Assembly: GCA_022478985.1 (NCBI GenBank) | Contig: JAKSZP010005642.1 | Span: forward strand, 1 to 64,000 | Reading direction: 5' to 3' | Length of the DNA stretch: 64,000 bases | DNA from: Massospora cicadina | Taxonomy: Eukaryota; Entomophthoromycota; Entomophthoromycetes; Entomophthorales; Entomophthoraceae | Shown: positions 34,806-46,179 of the stretch, in pieces | How positions within the stretch are numbered: the first letter of the stretch is position 1 | Layout of the letters: each line of letters starts with the position of its first letter | The notes under the pieces: model-generated | Database searches by the model: none | The model's input: only the letters and a program-made list of their open reading frames with translations | Told to the model about the DNA's origin: nothing | Position numbers and translations under genes: made by a program

Positions 34806-35066
34806 CTTCATCTCAGGTAGATGTCAGGTGGAATAAGTTTCATTGCAGCACTAGATAGTTCCATATCTAGGCTGCAAGTTCTTTTCCCTGGTAATGAGTA
34901 TCTTCCATTTGCTTCACTTGGAGCTCCACTTCTGAGCTGGGTGAATGCACTTGAAGTGATCCACTTCATGTTTGATCTTCATTAATGTTACTTTCCTTAG
35001 TAATTTCTTTCTAGAATTAGAAACATATTCACATGAAATGCTTCTAAGTTCTTCTACTCAACTACA

Positions 35067-35084
35067 CCCCTGTAGTGAGCACCA
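35067..35084 (-). other. Primer-binding site of element E
   Basis: Minus-strand TGGTGCTCACTACAGGGG, a few bases inside the 5' LTR. Confidence 0.8.
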
Positions 35085-35087
35085 AAT

Positions 35088-36244
35088 TGTAAAAATTTAT
35101 TGGTCTGGTTTTTACTATTGGCCAATAACCCCTATAAACTTATTACTTGCACAGGTTTGGTTCTTATGCTTTTCGTCCACGTTGTATAGCTGTTTGGTAT
35201 AATTGGTATAATAGTATGATGACTATTATCTGTAGTTGAATGGAATTTTTAGGTCTTGGCCCAATTCTGAACCAATATTTCTGCTTGAAATACTTGAGAT
35301 GTCTCAAAATAGGGATTCAATTCCTCATAATGTCTAACCCAATCTTCTCTGAGATTACCTAATGACAGTTAATCTGGTTTGACACACAGTCGGCAGCAAT
35401 CCCCGGTTTGTTTTCACTTATTCTCTGGATCCCCATTCATATTTTTACTCTTTTCATTAAAGAGTCTCCCAATTATTGCACACAGCAATAATATCCTTGA
35501 GAAAGAATAGGACAATTGAAAGCTGATAAAGTTTACTAATTAAACTATATACCCGATGAAAACTATAGAACTGTAAAACTTTAGAACTATATAACTGTTT
35601 TTAATTATAAGTGAATTCTAGGGGAATTTATAGTGGGGACTTGGTCGTCTAATCCTCAGTTGACACCTCTTCGATGAAATGGCAGCTGTTGTTGTTAAAT
35701 CACCCATCCTTGTCTCAGCAGCGATGGTCATCCCCATCCTGACTAGGATTCTGTCGTTGGACATCCTATAAACCTAAAATGGAAAGAGTCAGAAAATGTG
35801 TCCCTAACGTTTTCCTCATGATACAAGCAAACCAACCATATTTGGTTAGAGACCTGTCTAGATAATGGGACTTGTTACCCATCAAGGCAGGTCATGAACC
35901 AACTGATCAATTCACTAGTTACAGGCAGTATCACTCACCTCACAACTTACTACTTACATTCCCGTCAGTTGGTGATGAAATCTGACTGATCAAAATCAGT
36001 ACACCTGATAGTTAGTCACTATCAGATGCCCCTATTTAATCAGTAACTCCGCCTAACGAGATTTTAAGCATTCATCTGGATTGATCCCTGATGGATCTGA
36101 CCAGGTGAATATCCTAAAATCCCCCATACATAGTTACTTTAAAATTAAGGTCAACCAATTTCCAATTCACCTCGCATTAGGGAATTATCCCCTAGCGATT
36201 TCTGGTAATCTAGCAGGCTGGGAATATGGGCAAAAATCCCAACA
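35088..36244 (-). repeat. 5' LTR of element E
   Basis: Partner of 28559-29711. Plus-strand ends are TGTAAAAATT and CCCAACA. GGTGC follows at 36245. Confidence 0.92.
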
Positions 36245-36249
36245 GGTGC

Positions 36250-38400
36250 TTTATAACTGGGTAGTAAATTGAGCCCCACAGTCGCTTTTTATCTCCCTTG
36301 CGAAGTTAAAACAAATAGAATACATGCTATATAAACATAACAGCGGTTTCCTATGATGTAATGTTGTGTTGTAGATGAAATAGCCAAAACTTTTAAGCGC
36401 CAATGACCACCATTATCACATCATATCCTTGGGAAGGAGGGAGCTTTACAATGTTATTGACAGATAATGAGCTAAAGGGACCCTATGCTTGCTGTATGGG
36501 GTGCAAGAGGCCTTATCTTCTTGATAAATCTGATTTGGAGCAAGAGCACACTACACAGCGTTGAATCAACAAGGGGATCTCTTTAAAGTATCCTGGTATA
36601 TTATAGACATTTTTGATCAATTTTCCACATTTGCTAGACCCTGGGTAGCCTACTGTCGGGGGATTGTGGTGCTCTTGAATAATTTGGCTGTGGAGAGCGA
36701 ATGGAACCCAAATCCTGTCCTGAAAGAAGATCCCCCTATCCTTTAAAGTATAGTGGGTGCAGTTCTGAAATTTGCTAGCCAGGTCATCATATAATTTAAT
36801 CCCCTCAAGAGAGACTAACTGAGATTCTAGGACCTATACAAAGCGGGGCGCGTTAGAGGGTAAACTGGCAAAAGAAACTCTGGGGGGCCTGCTGTATGAT
36901 TTGGGAGGTGTAATATGGTTGTAAGGTCTGGAAGATCATCTATGATGGGGTACATGGAAGGGTTTCATCTTGTCATATCAAGCTATACATTAAAAAGACC
37001 CTATAATGAACACATACTTGAAATAAAGCTGCATGGTATTTATAAGTTTGAACTTAATGGTGTGAGAACTTCTATTTATTACTATAATAAAAAGTAGACT
37101 GGTGGTTTTTCTGCACCATGATAACATGCTATACCCCTGCAGGAGGCAACGCAATGAGTCAATGCATAGGACACAGCTGCTAATTTTCTATATAGCTCAA
37201 CCATGCTTGAAGGATGAGAAATTCCTGGAAAAATTATGCCTCAGTTTGTTCCACCCCATCGTTTACTTAAAGAAGCAATGCTTCCATTGCAATGAAAGAT
37301 GCAGTGGAAGCCAAATGGAAGGGCATTGATGTATCTGCATTCCTGAGTAATGACGTCAAAAGAATAATCTCATGAATGGCATCAAATGTCAGTTACCATT
37401 CATCAGTCCATTTAAAGTGGACTTTACCATCTAGAGGATGGAGAGAGTCCACCAATTAAAACAGGGCGGATGATAACTTTTTAGGAAGATCACTGTTCTG
37501 AGGAAGCTCTTAGACTGCTTCTGGGTAGTGGAGGTGAGCCAATCTTAGATGGCTTCCAGCATACAGGTCGGAATTGCATAGCCCTATTTAAGAACCAGGT
37601 TCCCTAGTAAGGTCACCTCCTCACAAAAGAATTCATATCTGAAGGTTTCACTAAGAGTTCAGCCTTATGGAGGGCTGCCATTAATGACTCCAGGTTTTCC
37701 ATGTTGAATTTGGGTAGATGAGTGAATCAGTATGTGATTGACATATGCAACAGCGCATGAGAAGCTGAGATCGCCGAAGAACATCATAAATGAGGCTTTG
37801 ATTTGACACTGGGGCATTTTTGTTTCAGGAGGTATTACCATAGACTGGAAGATACCCCTTCTGGTGTGAATGGCGGTAAGCCACTCATGACCTTCCATGA
37901 TCCTTACTTTGTTGAAAGCATTCAACAATTCCAGCTTTAAAACACACGTGACTTTGCAATTGCGTGGGCTATGGATTTGCTTCAGTGGTAGGGGTAAGAA
38001 TGTAAAACATATACATTAACACATGCCCATAATAATCGTAGGTCCATAGGGGACCATTTGCCTTTAAAAACAACTGGCAAAGTGATAGGGAAAGAGTTCT
38101 TAATAGTCCAGCTTTTCTCTAACTTATTGTCTTGCCAAATCCCTAGAGCTCTTTCCTCTTCTTCTTTATGTGGATATAATGGGCTTTAAATCTTGATTAA
38201 CTGAATTTTCAATTGAAAAGTCAGGTCATGCTCATAATGGGAAAAAGAGCTTAGGAGCCTAATCTATATAAAAAAATTCCAAAAAGGCTTTAAAATGGTG
38301 CAAATCAATTTATGGTTGGTGTGGAGAGGAAAAGATGGCAAAATTAATCTTAGGAAAATCTCAGGTGGAAGAGTGTTAGTAGAGGAAATTACTTTTTAAA
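36250..38400 (-). pseudogene. RT, RNase H and integrase start of element F
   Basis: An 88-codon open stretch (37928-37665) reads LLNAFNKVRIMEGHEWLTAI, HTRRGIFQSMVI and AVAYVNHILIHSS. These are the chromoviral RT blocks N-A-F-x-x-I-R-I-x-x-G-x-E-W-x-T-A-F and Y-x-D-D-I-L-I-F. The catalytic box is YVNH (37734-37745), so both aspartates are lost. The tail continues in other frames as CEEVTLLG, then TTQKQSKSFL. The rest down to 36250 is decayed RNase H and integrase, resuming at 28553 across element E. Confidence 0.82.
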
Positions 38401-38612
38401 ACTCATTGGAGAAGTGTCATAATTGGTTTGACCAAGCATCTGGTTTATTATTTTTATATAATTTATTATTTTATCTAATAAAAAGATAGAAAATTCTAAC
38501 AGTTCTTAGTGATTATATTGCCCCACGGCTCAAGGTTTTATATGATGTTGGTCAATTGTTAATTTACTAGTAATCAAGTCTCTAATCCCCTCAGGTGCAT
38601 TCCTTGTACCCT

Positions 38613-39509
38613 TGTATTAAAATTTAGGTTTGGTCTACTCTTCTAGTGAGTACCAAATGTTACAATCCTGAGTTCTTCACCAATTGTAGCTCCCAAAAGT
38701 TAACTGCACAAGATTGATACATTCATAATTCATGTTGTTTGATAGTAGTTAATATTTGATTATAAATAGTAGGACAACTATTATATGTAGATGAATAGAT
38801 AAACCTGTTATAGTCCAGCGCTAGACCTGTGAAAATCCATAATATACTGTTGATGTCAACCTAGGGACTTCTTCCCTGATCCGCCTAACTTGATAAGCTC
38901 TCAGACTTAGAGGTTTATGGCCTTTTTTATCAAGCTGAGTCTACAGAGATTCCCATCTTTCAGCTTCATTTCTAAGTATCCTTGATCCTTACTCTTTATA
39001 CAACAAAAGAGTACTAATTATTGTATACAACAACAATACTTTACTGTAGATGAATAGAACCTAACTCTAATATTGAGCTTTTCTATCTCTTGGAGTCTTT
39101 TTTTAATTATGTGAATTGTTAGGGAATTTAATGGGGGAATTTGGTGACAAACCCTCAGTTGGCGCCTCAACCATGAAAGATCAGCCATTTCCATTGAACT
39201 TCCCTCTGATTTCTCACTGACGATGGTCTACTCCATCTGGCTAGGATTCCTCCTTCAGACATCCTCAAGACCTAAAACGAAAGAGCCATAAAACGTGCCT
39301 CTAACATTTCTCACTCAATCACAGTGAACCAACCATATCCGGCTAACAACCTGCTTAGGCAATTGGACTCTTTACCCAAAATAGAAGGTCACAAAAAACT
39401 GATCAACTTGCTAGTTTCAGGTGACATCACTTGCCTCACAACTGCTATTAAAATTCCCAATTGGTTGGTGATAAAAACTGACCAATCCCAATTGGTACAC
39501 CTGATAGTT
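38613..39509 (-). repeat. 3' LTR of element G, first part
   Basis: Matches 54749 to about 55650 (ATAGCTCCCAAAAGTTAACT-like, AGATGAATAGATAAACCTGT-like and ATCCGCCTAACTTGAT blocks). It is cut at the TAGTT target duplication of H (39505-39509) and resumes at 45374. Confidence 0.9.
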
Positions 39510-40006
39510 TGTCATGATTCTTATTTGACTGGATGATAAGCCCTAGGTCATTATGGCAGAACGGATAGAATCCGTCAATTTTGATATGAGTTATGGTAAC
39601 TCAAGCGCCTCAAAATGAGGCGATATTGAGTTGTTAGGGAAATTGACTCAAATTAGGTGATCAGGAAGATAACGAATGAAGTTTTGGTGGAACCAATGAG
39701 AACTGTCGAAGTGAATTAATAAGCCATGAAAGCAGTATCATCCAAAGTTGCTACAATAGAAGGGAGACAAGACAATCCAGAAAGGGAGGTTGTTAATAGT
39801 TTAGAGTGGGTGAAACAACAAGGATCAGCTGTTTTTATTATAATAAATAAAGAAGTATAGTGGGGGCAAATGCTCCATATTAATAAAAGTTTGTTTCTGT
39901 AGTTTCAAGGACACAATCTCATATCGTTGGTCCTATTGCTCAGTGGGTCAAACCCTGCACAATATTGATTATGGCGTATCTCAACAAAAATGCCATTTTT
40001 ATAACA
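39510..40006 (+). repeat. 5' LTR of element H
   Basis: Begins TGTCATGATTC. It shares with 44873-45368 the AATAACGAATGAAGTTTTGG-like, GGAGGTTGTTAATAGTTTAG and ATCTCATATCGTTGGTCC blocks. Confidence 0.93.
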
Positions 40007-40007
40007 G

Positions 40008-40025
40008 TGGTGCTCACTAAAGGGA
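40008..40025 (+). other. Primer-binding site of element H
   Basis: TGGTGCTCACTAAAGGGA one base after the LTR. Confidence 0.8.
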
Positions 40026-40066
40026 CCCATTGATCAATCACATAGACTTATAAGCGTTCCTTAGTC

Positions 40067-41401
40067 GCTAGTCATGTCATATCCAGCTTGCTTTTCTAAG
40101 GAATCATCTCAACACACTGCAACTGTTGAATATGCAGAACTCAAGCTTGCCCTAGACGCTGTGCTTTAATGGACAAAGGAGTTTCTGAAAGAATGTTCTA
40201 TTGACAAGCTGACTTCATTTGACCGCAATGGAAACATCCATGGATTCTTTAAACGATTTGAGTTTGCAGTAGAAGGAGCTTCAGATCGGCATAAAGCCAA
40301 ATTACTAATGTCCACTTTGGATTTTGGAAGCACCGACCAAGTTACTTGTTATCTTACCAACAGTTCTGTTACCTATCAAAAAGTGAAGGATAGTGTGCTG
40401 TGGTTGTTTGGAGGAACTTCAAAAATGGTGCAACAGAAGGCTGAGTTTTTAACCATTGGGTTTCAACATAACGAGACCCTCACTGCGTTTGCTGATCAAT
40501 TCTCAGTAGAAGTCCATATGTCAAATGGGGCGGGAGTTTTAACTGAATATGACATAAGCATAGCGTTGACCTCTTCTGTGGAACCATACCAAGAGCTTTT
40601 TAATGCTTTGGCTCCATATTTAGAGGTTAAATACCTTTGCTTAAAATTGTTCAAGTTCTACGCCGGTTATCTGCTACCTTCCCTCCACCCAGATATAGAG
40701 TGGAACCTTATCGCCTCCACTGCTAGCCTTTTTTTATTTTGAAGAATTATTATCCCTGTTCAGCGCCCAGTTGTCATTCCCTGGCCTTATTATCATCACA
40801 AGTCTCATTTTCAACCAAGTTGCCAAGAGCAGTTCACCTACAGGGATGGGCCTGGTTACACTGTTCTAATACTAGTTCACCTTTTTGGGTGGCCCATTTT
40901 ACAACACTCAAGGACGCAGGTCTTGTAGAGTTAATTGCTTTTTGTGCGGTTGCCCTGGGCACCTGGCTAGCAGTTGTCATAATCATCGGGTTCAGTACCT
41001 ACCATGGGAGCAGTATAATCAGGGAAAGTCAGAGCGGAGTAGAGATGGGACTCTCTACCTCTGCTATTCTGACTCAAAACATTCCATTTGAACCTATTAC
41101 TGCACAGCTAGCGGATGTTTCCTGGTATGATGACGCTTTTCTATACCTGCAGCCAGTTGGAGGGGTAAATGTGCTGACACAAATGCAATTAATGGACATG
41201 GAAGAAGCAGGCTCCCAGGAGCACCCAAAACTGTATGCTTGCCAATTGTTTGATTACCTTCCTACTGATGAACCAGATCCATCAGCTGATGCGCTCCTCT
41301 TAAAAGGGGTAAACGCAGCCCTCCCTGTGGACGCTATTGTTAAAGCATACCCTAATGTGGAGAAGGGTATTATGAGCTTCATTGGAGAAAGAGATCGTTA
41401 A
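40067..41401 (+). pseudogene. Gag of element H with zinc knuckle
   Basis: Starts ATG at 40067 (MSYPACFSKESSQHTATVEY) just after the primer site. It hits one TAA near 40168 and then runs open through the capsid region (40308-40742: LLMSTLDFGSTDQVTCYLTN, ADQFSVEVHMSNGAG). After frame changes a CX2CX4HX4C knuckle CFLCGCPGHLASSC lies near 40939-40980. A long acidic open segment to 41401 leads to the protease. Particle protein; one stop and two shifts inactivate it. Confidence 0.8.
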
Positions 41402-41760
41402 ATGTCCATGTTTTAAAACAATCAGATGCATCTTTTTCTGAGTGTACTTACTGTGACACAGTTGTAGCAAAAACCCGAGCTTGCACAATAATCAATATGG
41501 GTGCCCCAATCAACATAGTGTCCTAAAAGTTGGTAGTGAGCATACAGTGCACTACCTTTGCAGTTTGAGTCAATTATCATTTAGCCCCAGCTATAGTGTT
41601 ACCAAACAATAATTATGACCTGTTAATCAGTACTGCTTTTAGCATCACTTTGGAGCTGTTGTTGATATGACAGCAGAGACATTTGAAATTCTAAGGCAGC
41701 GGATCCCAATCTACTTCACTTCCAGCGGAATGCCAAAGGATCCTGTACACATGAGTCACA
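41402..41760 (+). pseudogene. Protease of element H, catalytic triplet lost
   Basis: Reads TRACTIINMGAPINIVS at about 41475-41525. The family box is D-T/S-G-A, here N-M-G-A (41494-41502), so the catalytic aspartate is replaced. The position between zinc knuckle and RT supports the call. Confidence 0.7.
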
Positions 41761-42179
41761 TTAATCTTATATGATGATGGGGTGGTTTCAGTTTGCTATC
41801 ATTGATTAAAAAGCAAGACCTGGGCCATTCTTCACAAAATTTATGAGTATCAGGGCTACCGCTTAGAGCCGCTCGCCCTATATTTATACCCTCTGGACAC
41901 CAAGAAATCATAAGCAATGAGTTAGAGGTGGAAGTGCATGCTGGGCTATATTGGGAGGTCATTGGGCCCTATAAACAATCATGGCTCGAGCCCTCATGTG
42001 GCCCCTGGCATTATACTCCTGGGGCATGGGGAGATCAAGGTCTTAGTAGCAAAACTTCAGGATAACCCCAATGCAAATCTGCCAACACCAAGTAGTTGCA
42101 TTCCTCCATTTCATCCCAGTTGAGGAGGTCCTCAGGATTCATGAGTTTGGTTCAATGGATGAATTTGGTCTTCCCATCG

Positions 42180-43194
42180 AAACATAGCCTAAAGTAATGG
42201 CAGTTGTACCACGTGAAAATTTAATGAGGTTAACAGAAGATCAGAAGGAATGAATGGAAGCCTTATTTCAAAAATACAAAGAGATTTTTGCTGTCAATGA
42301 TCATGATTTGGGTGCACCCAACGAGTGATCCATTGAGTGGACAGTGGGGGATCATCCCCCATCAGATCTCAGCCAATCCGCAAATCTAGAGTAGTGGAAG
42401 AAGTTGTCACAGCAGAAATAAATAAACTATTGGAGCAAGGAATGCTTGAATCATTGAAGGGCCCATGGACTTCCACTGTCCTAATTGTCAAAAAGAAGGA
42501 TGGTACTAACCTGGTAGTAATATACTACTACAAGCTCAACAGCATTACAAAAAGGAACTCATACCCGTTGCCACGAATTGATGATGCGTTGGACCAGTTG
42601 GAGGAGCAAATTACTTCTCCACAATGGATTTAATATCTGGCTAATGGCAGATTGAGTTACCTACGGCGGAACAAGAAAAATGCGCCATTATCATGTCAAA
42701 ATGGCTTTTTGCAACCGACACATATGCCCCAAGGGCTGTTTAATGCCCCAGATACTTTCCAACGGGCAATGGATACTATCCTTGGCAACTTGAAGCTGTC
42801 ATTCGTTCTTGTATACCTTGATGACATTAACGTTTTCTCCTGCATGTTTTCTGAGCACCTTAGCCATTTGGAAGAGGTATTCCGCTGGTTGGCTGAGGCC
42901 AATATCAAAATCAAGCCCCAGAAATGCCACTTTTTCAAGGATCAGCTAGAGTACCTCGGGTTTGTAGTTGATGCAACCGGGCTGAGGCCCCAGACAGCTA
43001 ATGTGGAGGCCATTTGGAAGATGACTACACCAAGCAGTAAACAAAATATACAAGTCGTTTTAGGGATGGATGGCTACTATCGCCGCTTCATACCTAACTT
43101 TAGTTGTATTGGAGGTCCGCTGTTTGAGTTATTAAAAAAGGATGCCACATCTGAATGGACGGAATACTTTCTACGCTCTTTTGATACTCTTTGA
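42180..43194 (+). pseudogene. Reverse transcriptase of element H
   Basis: Two long open stretches cover the domain. The first (42337-42633) has INKLLEQGMLESLKGPWTST, LIVKKKDGTNLV and NSYPLPRIDDALDQLE. The second (42652-43194) has MPQGLFNAPDTFQRAMDTIL and FVLVYLDDINVFS, with YLDD intact at 42814-42825. It goes on to LEYLGFVVDATGLRPQ and GYYRRFIPNFSCIGGPLFEL. One shift near 42640 removes the F-S-x-x-D-L-x-S-G-Y block. Confidence 0.93.
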
Positions 43195-43615
43195 ACAGCG
43201 TTGATCGAGGCGCCAGTGCTATGTTACCAAAATTTTGAAAAGGAATTTATTGTACAGATGGATGCATCTCTTTCCGCTCTGGGAGCAGTTCTGTCTTAAA
43301 AAGATGATGAGGGGGAGGAGCACCCAGTGGCATATTGCAGTCAAAGTCTGAATAGCTATGAACAAAATTATATATGGTGACCAAGCGGGATTGCTTAGCA
43401 GTGATTTATGCTTGCAAGTAATTCTAAGTATATTTGCATGGTGTAGAATTTAAAGTTGTATCAGATCACGCCTCATTACGCTGCCTGCAGAACCTTAAGG
43501 AGCCTGAGGGCCGGATAGCACAATGGGCCCTTAAACTACAGGCTTACAACTTATAGATCCTTCACCAACCAGGAGAAAAACACCAGAATTCTGATTGCTT
43601 GTTGAGGCTACCAAC
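43195..43615 (+). pseudogene. RNase H of element H
   Basis: Reads MDASLSALGAVLS, then DEGEEHPVAYCSQSLN, YEQNY and DHASLRCLQNLKEPEGRIAQ, followed by a WALKLQAYN tether, separated by stops and one shift. Order and spacing match gypsy RNase H. Confidence 0.88.
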
Positions 43616-43829
43616 TATTGCAGTTATGGCGGATCTGAGCGATATTATGTATGACAAGATGCTCAGTGGAAAGTACAAAGATGAGCCACCCCAAATTATC
43701 AAGGCGTTGAATGAAATGTGAGCCAATACTTTCCAGCGGAATGGTGAGTTGTACAAGCATATTGGTGATTCCACGGTGAATTTTCCACGACCCTCAGCAC
43801 GGCCTAACATTATCATGAGCGCACATGGG

Positions 43830-44841
43830 GCAGTTGGCATGGTGGTGTGCATAAGACATTGGAATTATTATGACCTTGGTATTACTGGGAAAGCATGAGC
43901 TTCGATGTGCTTGATACTATCTCCTCCTGTCACCAGTGCCAAGTGGAAAAGCCATTTCACCAGAAGACCTCATATCAGTTAGTAAAGCTGCACTTCGCTT
44001 AGCATACAGTTTCCCTTGTTGTCGTCAGACCTCTGCCAATGGGAGCTAACCAGTCCAAGTATATCTCGGTGGCAATTGACCACATGACCAGGTGGGTTGA
44101 GGCACAGGCCATTCAGGATTTGGGCGCAGTTACTGTGGCTAAGTTTGTAATGGAATATATATTCAACATCATGGCTGCCAGCAGTTTATCCTTACTGACA
44201 ACGGCACTAATTTTACCTCTAACATACTTCCCAAACTCAACGAAATGATGGCCATCCGCAGGGTTTAACAACTGCATATCACCCTGAGTCCAATGGAATG
44301 GTTGAACGGGTTAACGGGACCCTGGTGAACATTCTCCAGTAGTTGGTTACTGATAGGCCCTCCAATTGGAGTAACCTCCTTTCTACAGTGGTGTTCACCT
44401 ACAACATTAGTTACTATTTCTTCCACAGAAAAAAGCCCATTCCAATTGCTTTATGGATGGCACCCTGCTCTGCCCGCACTTCTGTATTCCTGTGTAGAGG
44501 ACACTGGCAGAATGGATCCATAATGCTATTTGACTGTCCTAAGAAATATGCTGATTAAATTAGAAACTGAAGCGTACTTTTTGAGCTTAGCCAAGAATAT
44601 CAAAAGCCAGGCTGCCAATCAGATGTGGCGAAGTGGCCTATCACAGTTTTTAGATAGAGACATGGTCCTATTCCATGATCAACATGGGTTTGGACAGAAA
44701 CATAAGCTGGCCAGTATTTGGATTAGGCCATTAAAAGTTATTGAGAAGACAGGTATAGATGCAAATACTATCAAGGACCCTGTTAGCGGTAAGATCATCA
44801 GCAAAGTGCATGTGAAGTTCCTCTGGGCATATAAGCAATAG
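43830..44841 (+). pseudogene. Integrase of element H
   Basis: The zinc-finger end (SCHQCQVEKPFHQKT) lies near 43925-43970. The core reads NQSKYISVAIDHMTRWVEAQ (44045-44105), [17 protein letters not shown] (44172-44225, second catalytic D in T-D-N-G) and a VNGTLVNILQ block near 44310. The C-terminal open stretch 44530-44841 ends VHVKFLWAYKQ and stops 19 bp before the purine tract, with YFLSLAKNIKSQAANQ and LDRDMVLFHDQHGFGQKHKL. Frames change within the core. Confidence 0.9.
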
Positions 44842-44860
44842 GAGCCTCATCGTCCAATCA

Positions 44861-44872
44861 AGGAGGGGGCAA
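44861..44872 (+). other. Polypurine tract of element H
   Basis: AGGAGGGGGCAA directly before the 3' LTR start TGTCGC. Confidence 0.85.
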
Positions 44873-45368
44873 TGTCGCAATTCCAATATGACTGGACAAT
44901 AAGCCAGAAGTCATTATGGCTGAATGGATGAAATCTGCCAAGTTTGATATGAATTTATGGTAGTTTGAGCTCCTCAAAATAAGGCGATGTTGGGTTTTAG
45001 GGAAAACGCCTCAAATTAGGTGTTCAGGAAAATAACGAATGAAGTTTTGGTGAAACCAATGAAATATGGCGAAGTGAATTACTAAGCAATGAAAGCAGTA
45101 TCTTCCAAAGTTGCTACGATAGAAGAGAGATGAGATGATCAAGAAAGGGAGGTTGTTAATAGTTTAGAGCGGGCGAAACAGCAAGAATCTGCTGTGTTTA
45201 TTATAATAAATAAAGAAGTATAGCGGGGGCAAGTGCTCCATATTAATAAAGTTTGTTTCTGTTGTTTCAAGGGCAACAATCTCATATCGTTGGTCCTATT
45301 GCTCAGTAGGTCAAACCCTACACAATATTGATTATGGCGTATTACAACAAAAACGCCAATTTATACCA
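44873..45368 (+). repeat. 3' LTR of element H
   Basis: Starts TGTCGCAATTCC and ends TATACCA. Partner of 39510-40006, followed by the TAGTT duplication. Confidence 0.93.
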
Positions 45369-45373
45369 TAGTT

Positions 45374-45614
45374 AATCAATTAACAAAAATCAGATGCCCC
45401 ATTTCATAAGCAACTATGCACAACGAGATCTCAAGCATTCATCCAGTTCAATCTTCAAGGGATTAATCTTGGCGAATTACCTAAAAATTTTCAAATCATT
45501 ATTAACCTGAAATCTGTTTCAACTAATATCCAATTAAGTCGCCAGCGGGAATTATCCCCTAGCAATCCACAGGTAACCTAGGATGCTGGAAAGGTGGGCA
45601 AAAATCTTAACACA
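45374..45614 (-). repeat. 3' LTR of element G, second part
   Basis: Continues the LTR cut at 39509 and matches about 55651-55888 of the right LTR (AGATCTCAAGCATTCA, ATTATCCCCTAGCAAT). It ends TTAACACA next to the minus-strand purine tract GCAAGAGTGGGGA (45615-45627). Confidence 0.9.
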
Positions 45615-46179
45615 TCCCCACTCTTGCTTAGATTTCCAGCGAGAATAGGATCAGGACAGGAGAGTGCCACCTCAGACCAGGTCGAATATTTCTTAATTTC
45701 TAGTGGATCACAGCTTATCTGCACTCAATGCTTCTCAGAACATCCTTCAGCATGCAGTTCACTTCCTTTTCCATATTGCTACTGCCTCCTCAGAGCATGG
45801 TCCTCATGACCCACTGTTCTGATGGAATAATTGATTTACTTGTGATTATTCTAGTCCCACAAAACAAGTTTTCTCCCTAGTCAGAGCATATGACCCGTTT
45901 TCATATTCAGGATCTTGGTCTGGCGTCCTTGATTTCCTGATCTCCCTCCTCATCCTTGACAGGAGATCACCACCATTAATGTCTGGCTCACATCAAAATT
46001 AAGAATGAGCAATAATATTTGCTCTTGTTATTTTCTCTTAATAATTTTTTTTACTTGTACCATTCTTACATTTTTCTGAAGATCTTATCAAATTAATTTT
46101 GAGATTAATTTCTCAAAAATTAGAGCTTGAAATATCCCAAAGTGAATAATGTTGACTAATATGAAATACTTACATACCC

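Larger units (their letters stand above)
28559..36244 (-). mobile_element. Ty3/gypsy element E, RT-less, GGTGC target duplication
   Basis: Two LTRs of about 1155 bp (28559-29711, 35088-36244) flank an internal region read on the minus strand. GGTGC at 28554-28558 and 36245-36249 is a perfect 5-bp duplication inside the integrase of F. The internal part has a primer-binding site, a leader with tandem repeats, a pre-RT segment, RNase H, integrase, and an opposite-strand frame before the purine tract. Capsid, protease and the RT palm are missing; the same losses occur in element J. Confidence 0.93.
39510..45368 (+). mobile_element. Ty3/gypsy element H, inserted in an LTR of G, TAGTT duplication
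   Basis: Compact 5.86-kb plus-strand element with LTRs of about 497 bp (39510-40006 and 44873-45368), both starting TGTC and ending A-T-A-x-C-A. TAGTT at 39505-39509 and 45369-45373 is a perfect 5-bp duplication. The unbroken right LTR of G reads straight through the same site (GATAGTTAATCAAT). Gag, protease, RT, RNase H and integrase are in order and relatively well preserved. No extra frame lies between integrase and purine tract. Confidence 0.95.

Noticed and set aside
28559..36244. E as a simple random deletion of a G-like element after insertion.
   Set aside because: Element J has the same RT junction and leader structure at another site, so the deletion predates transposition.
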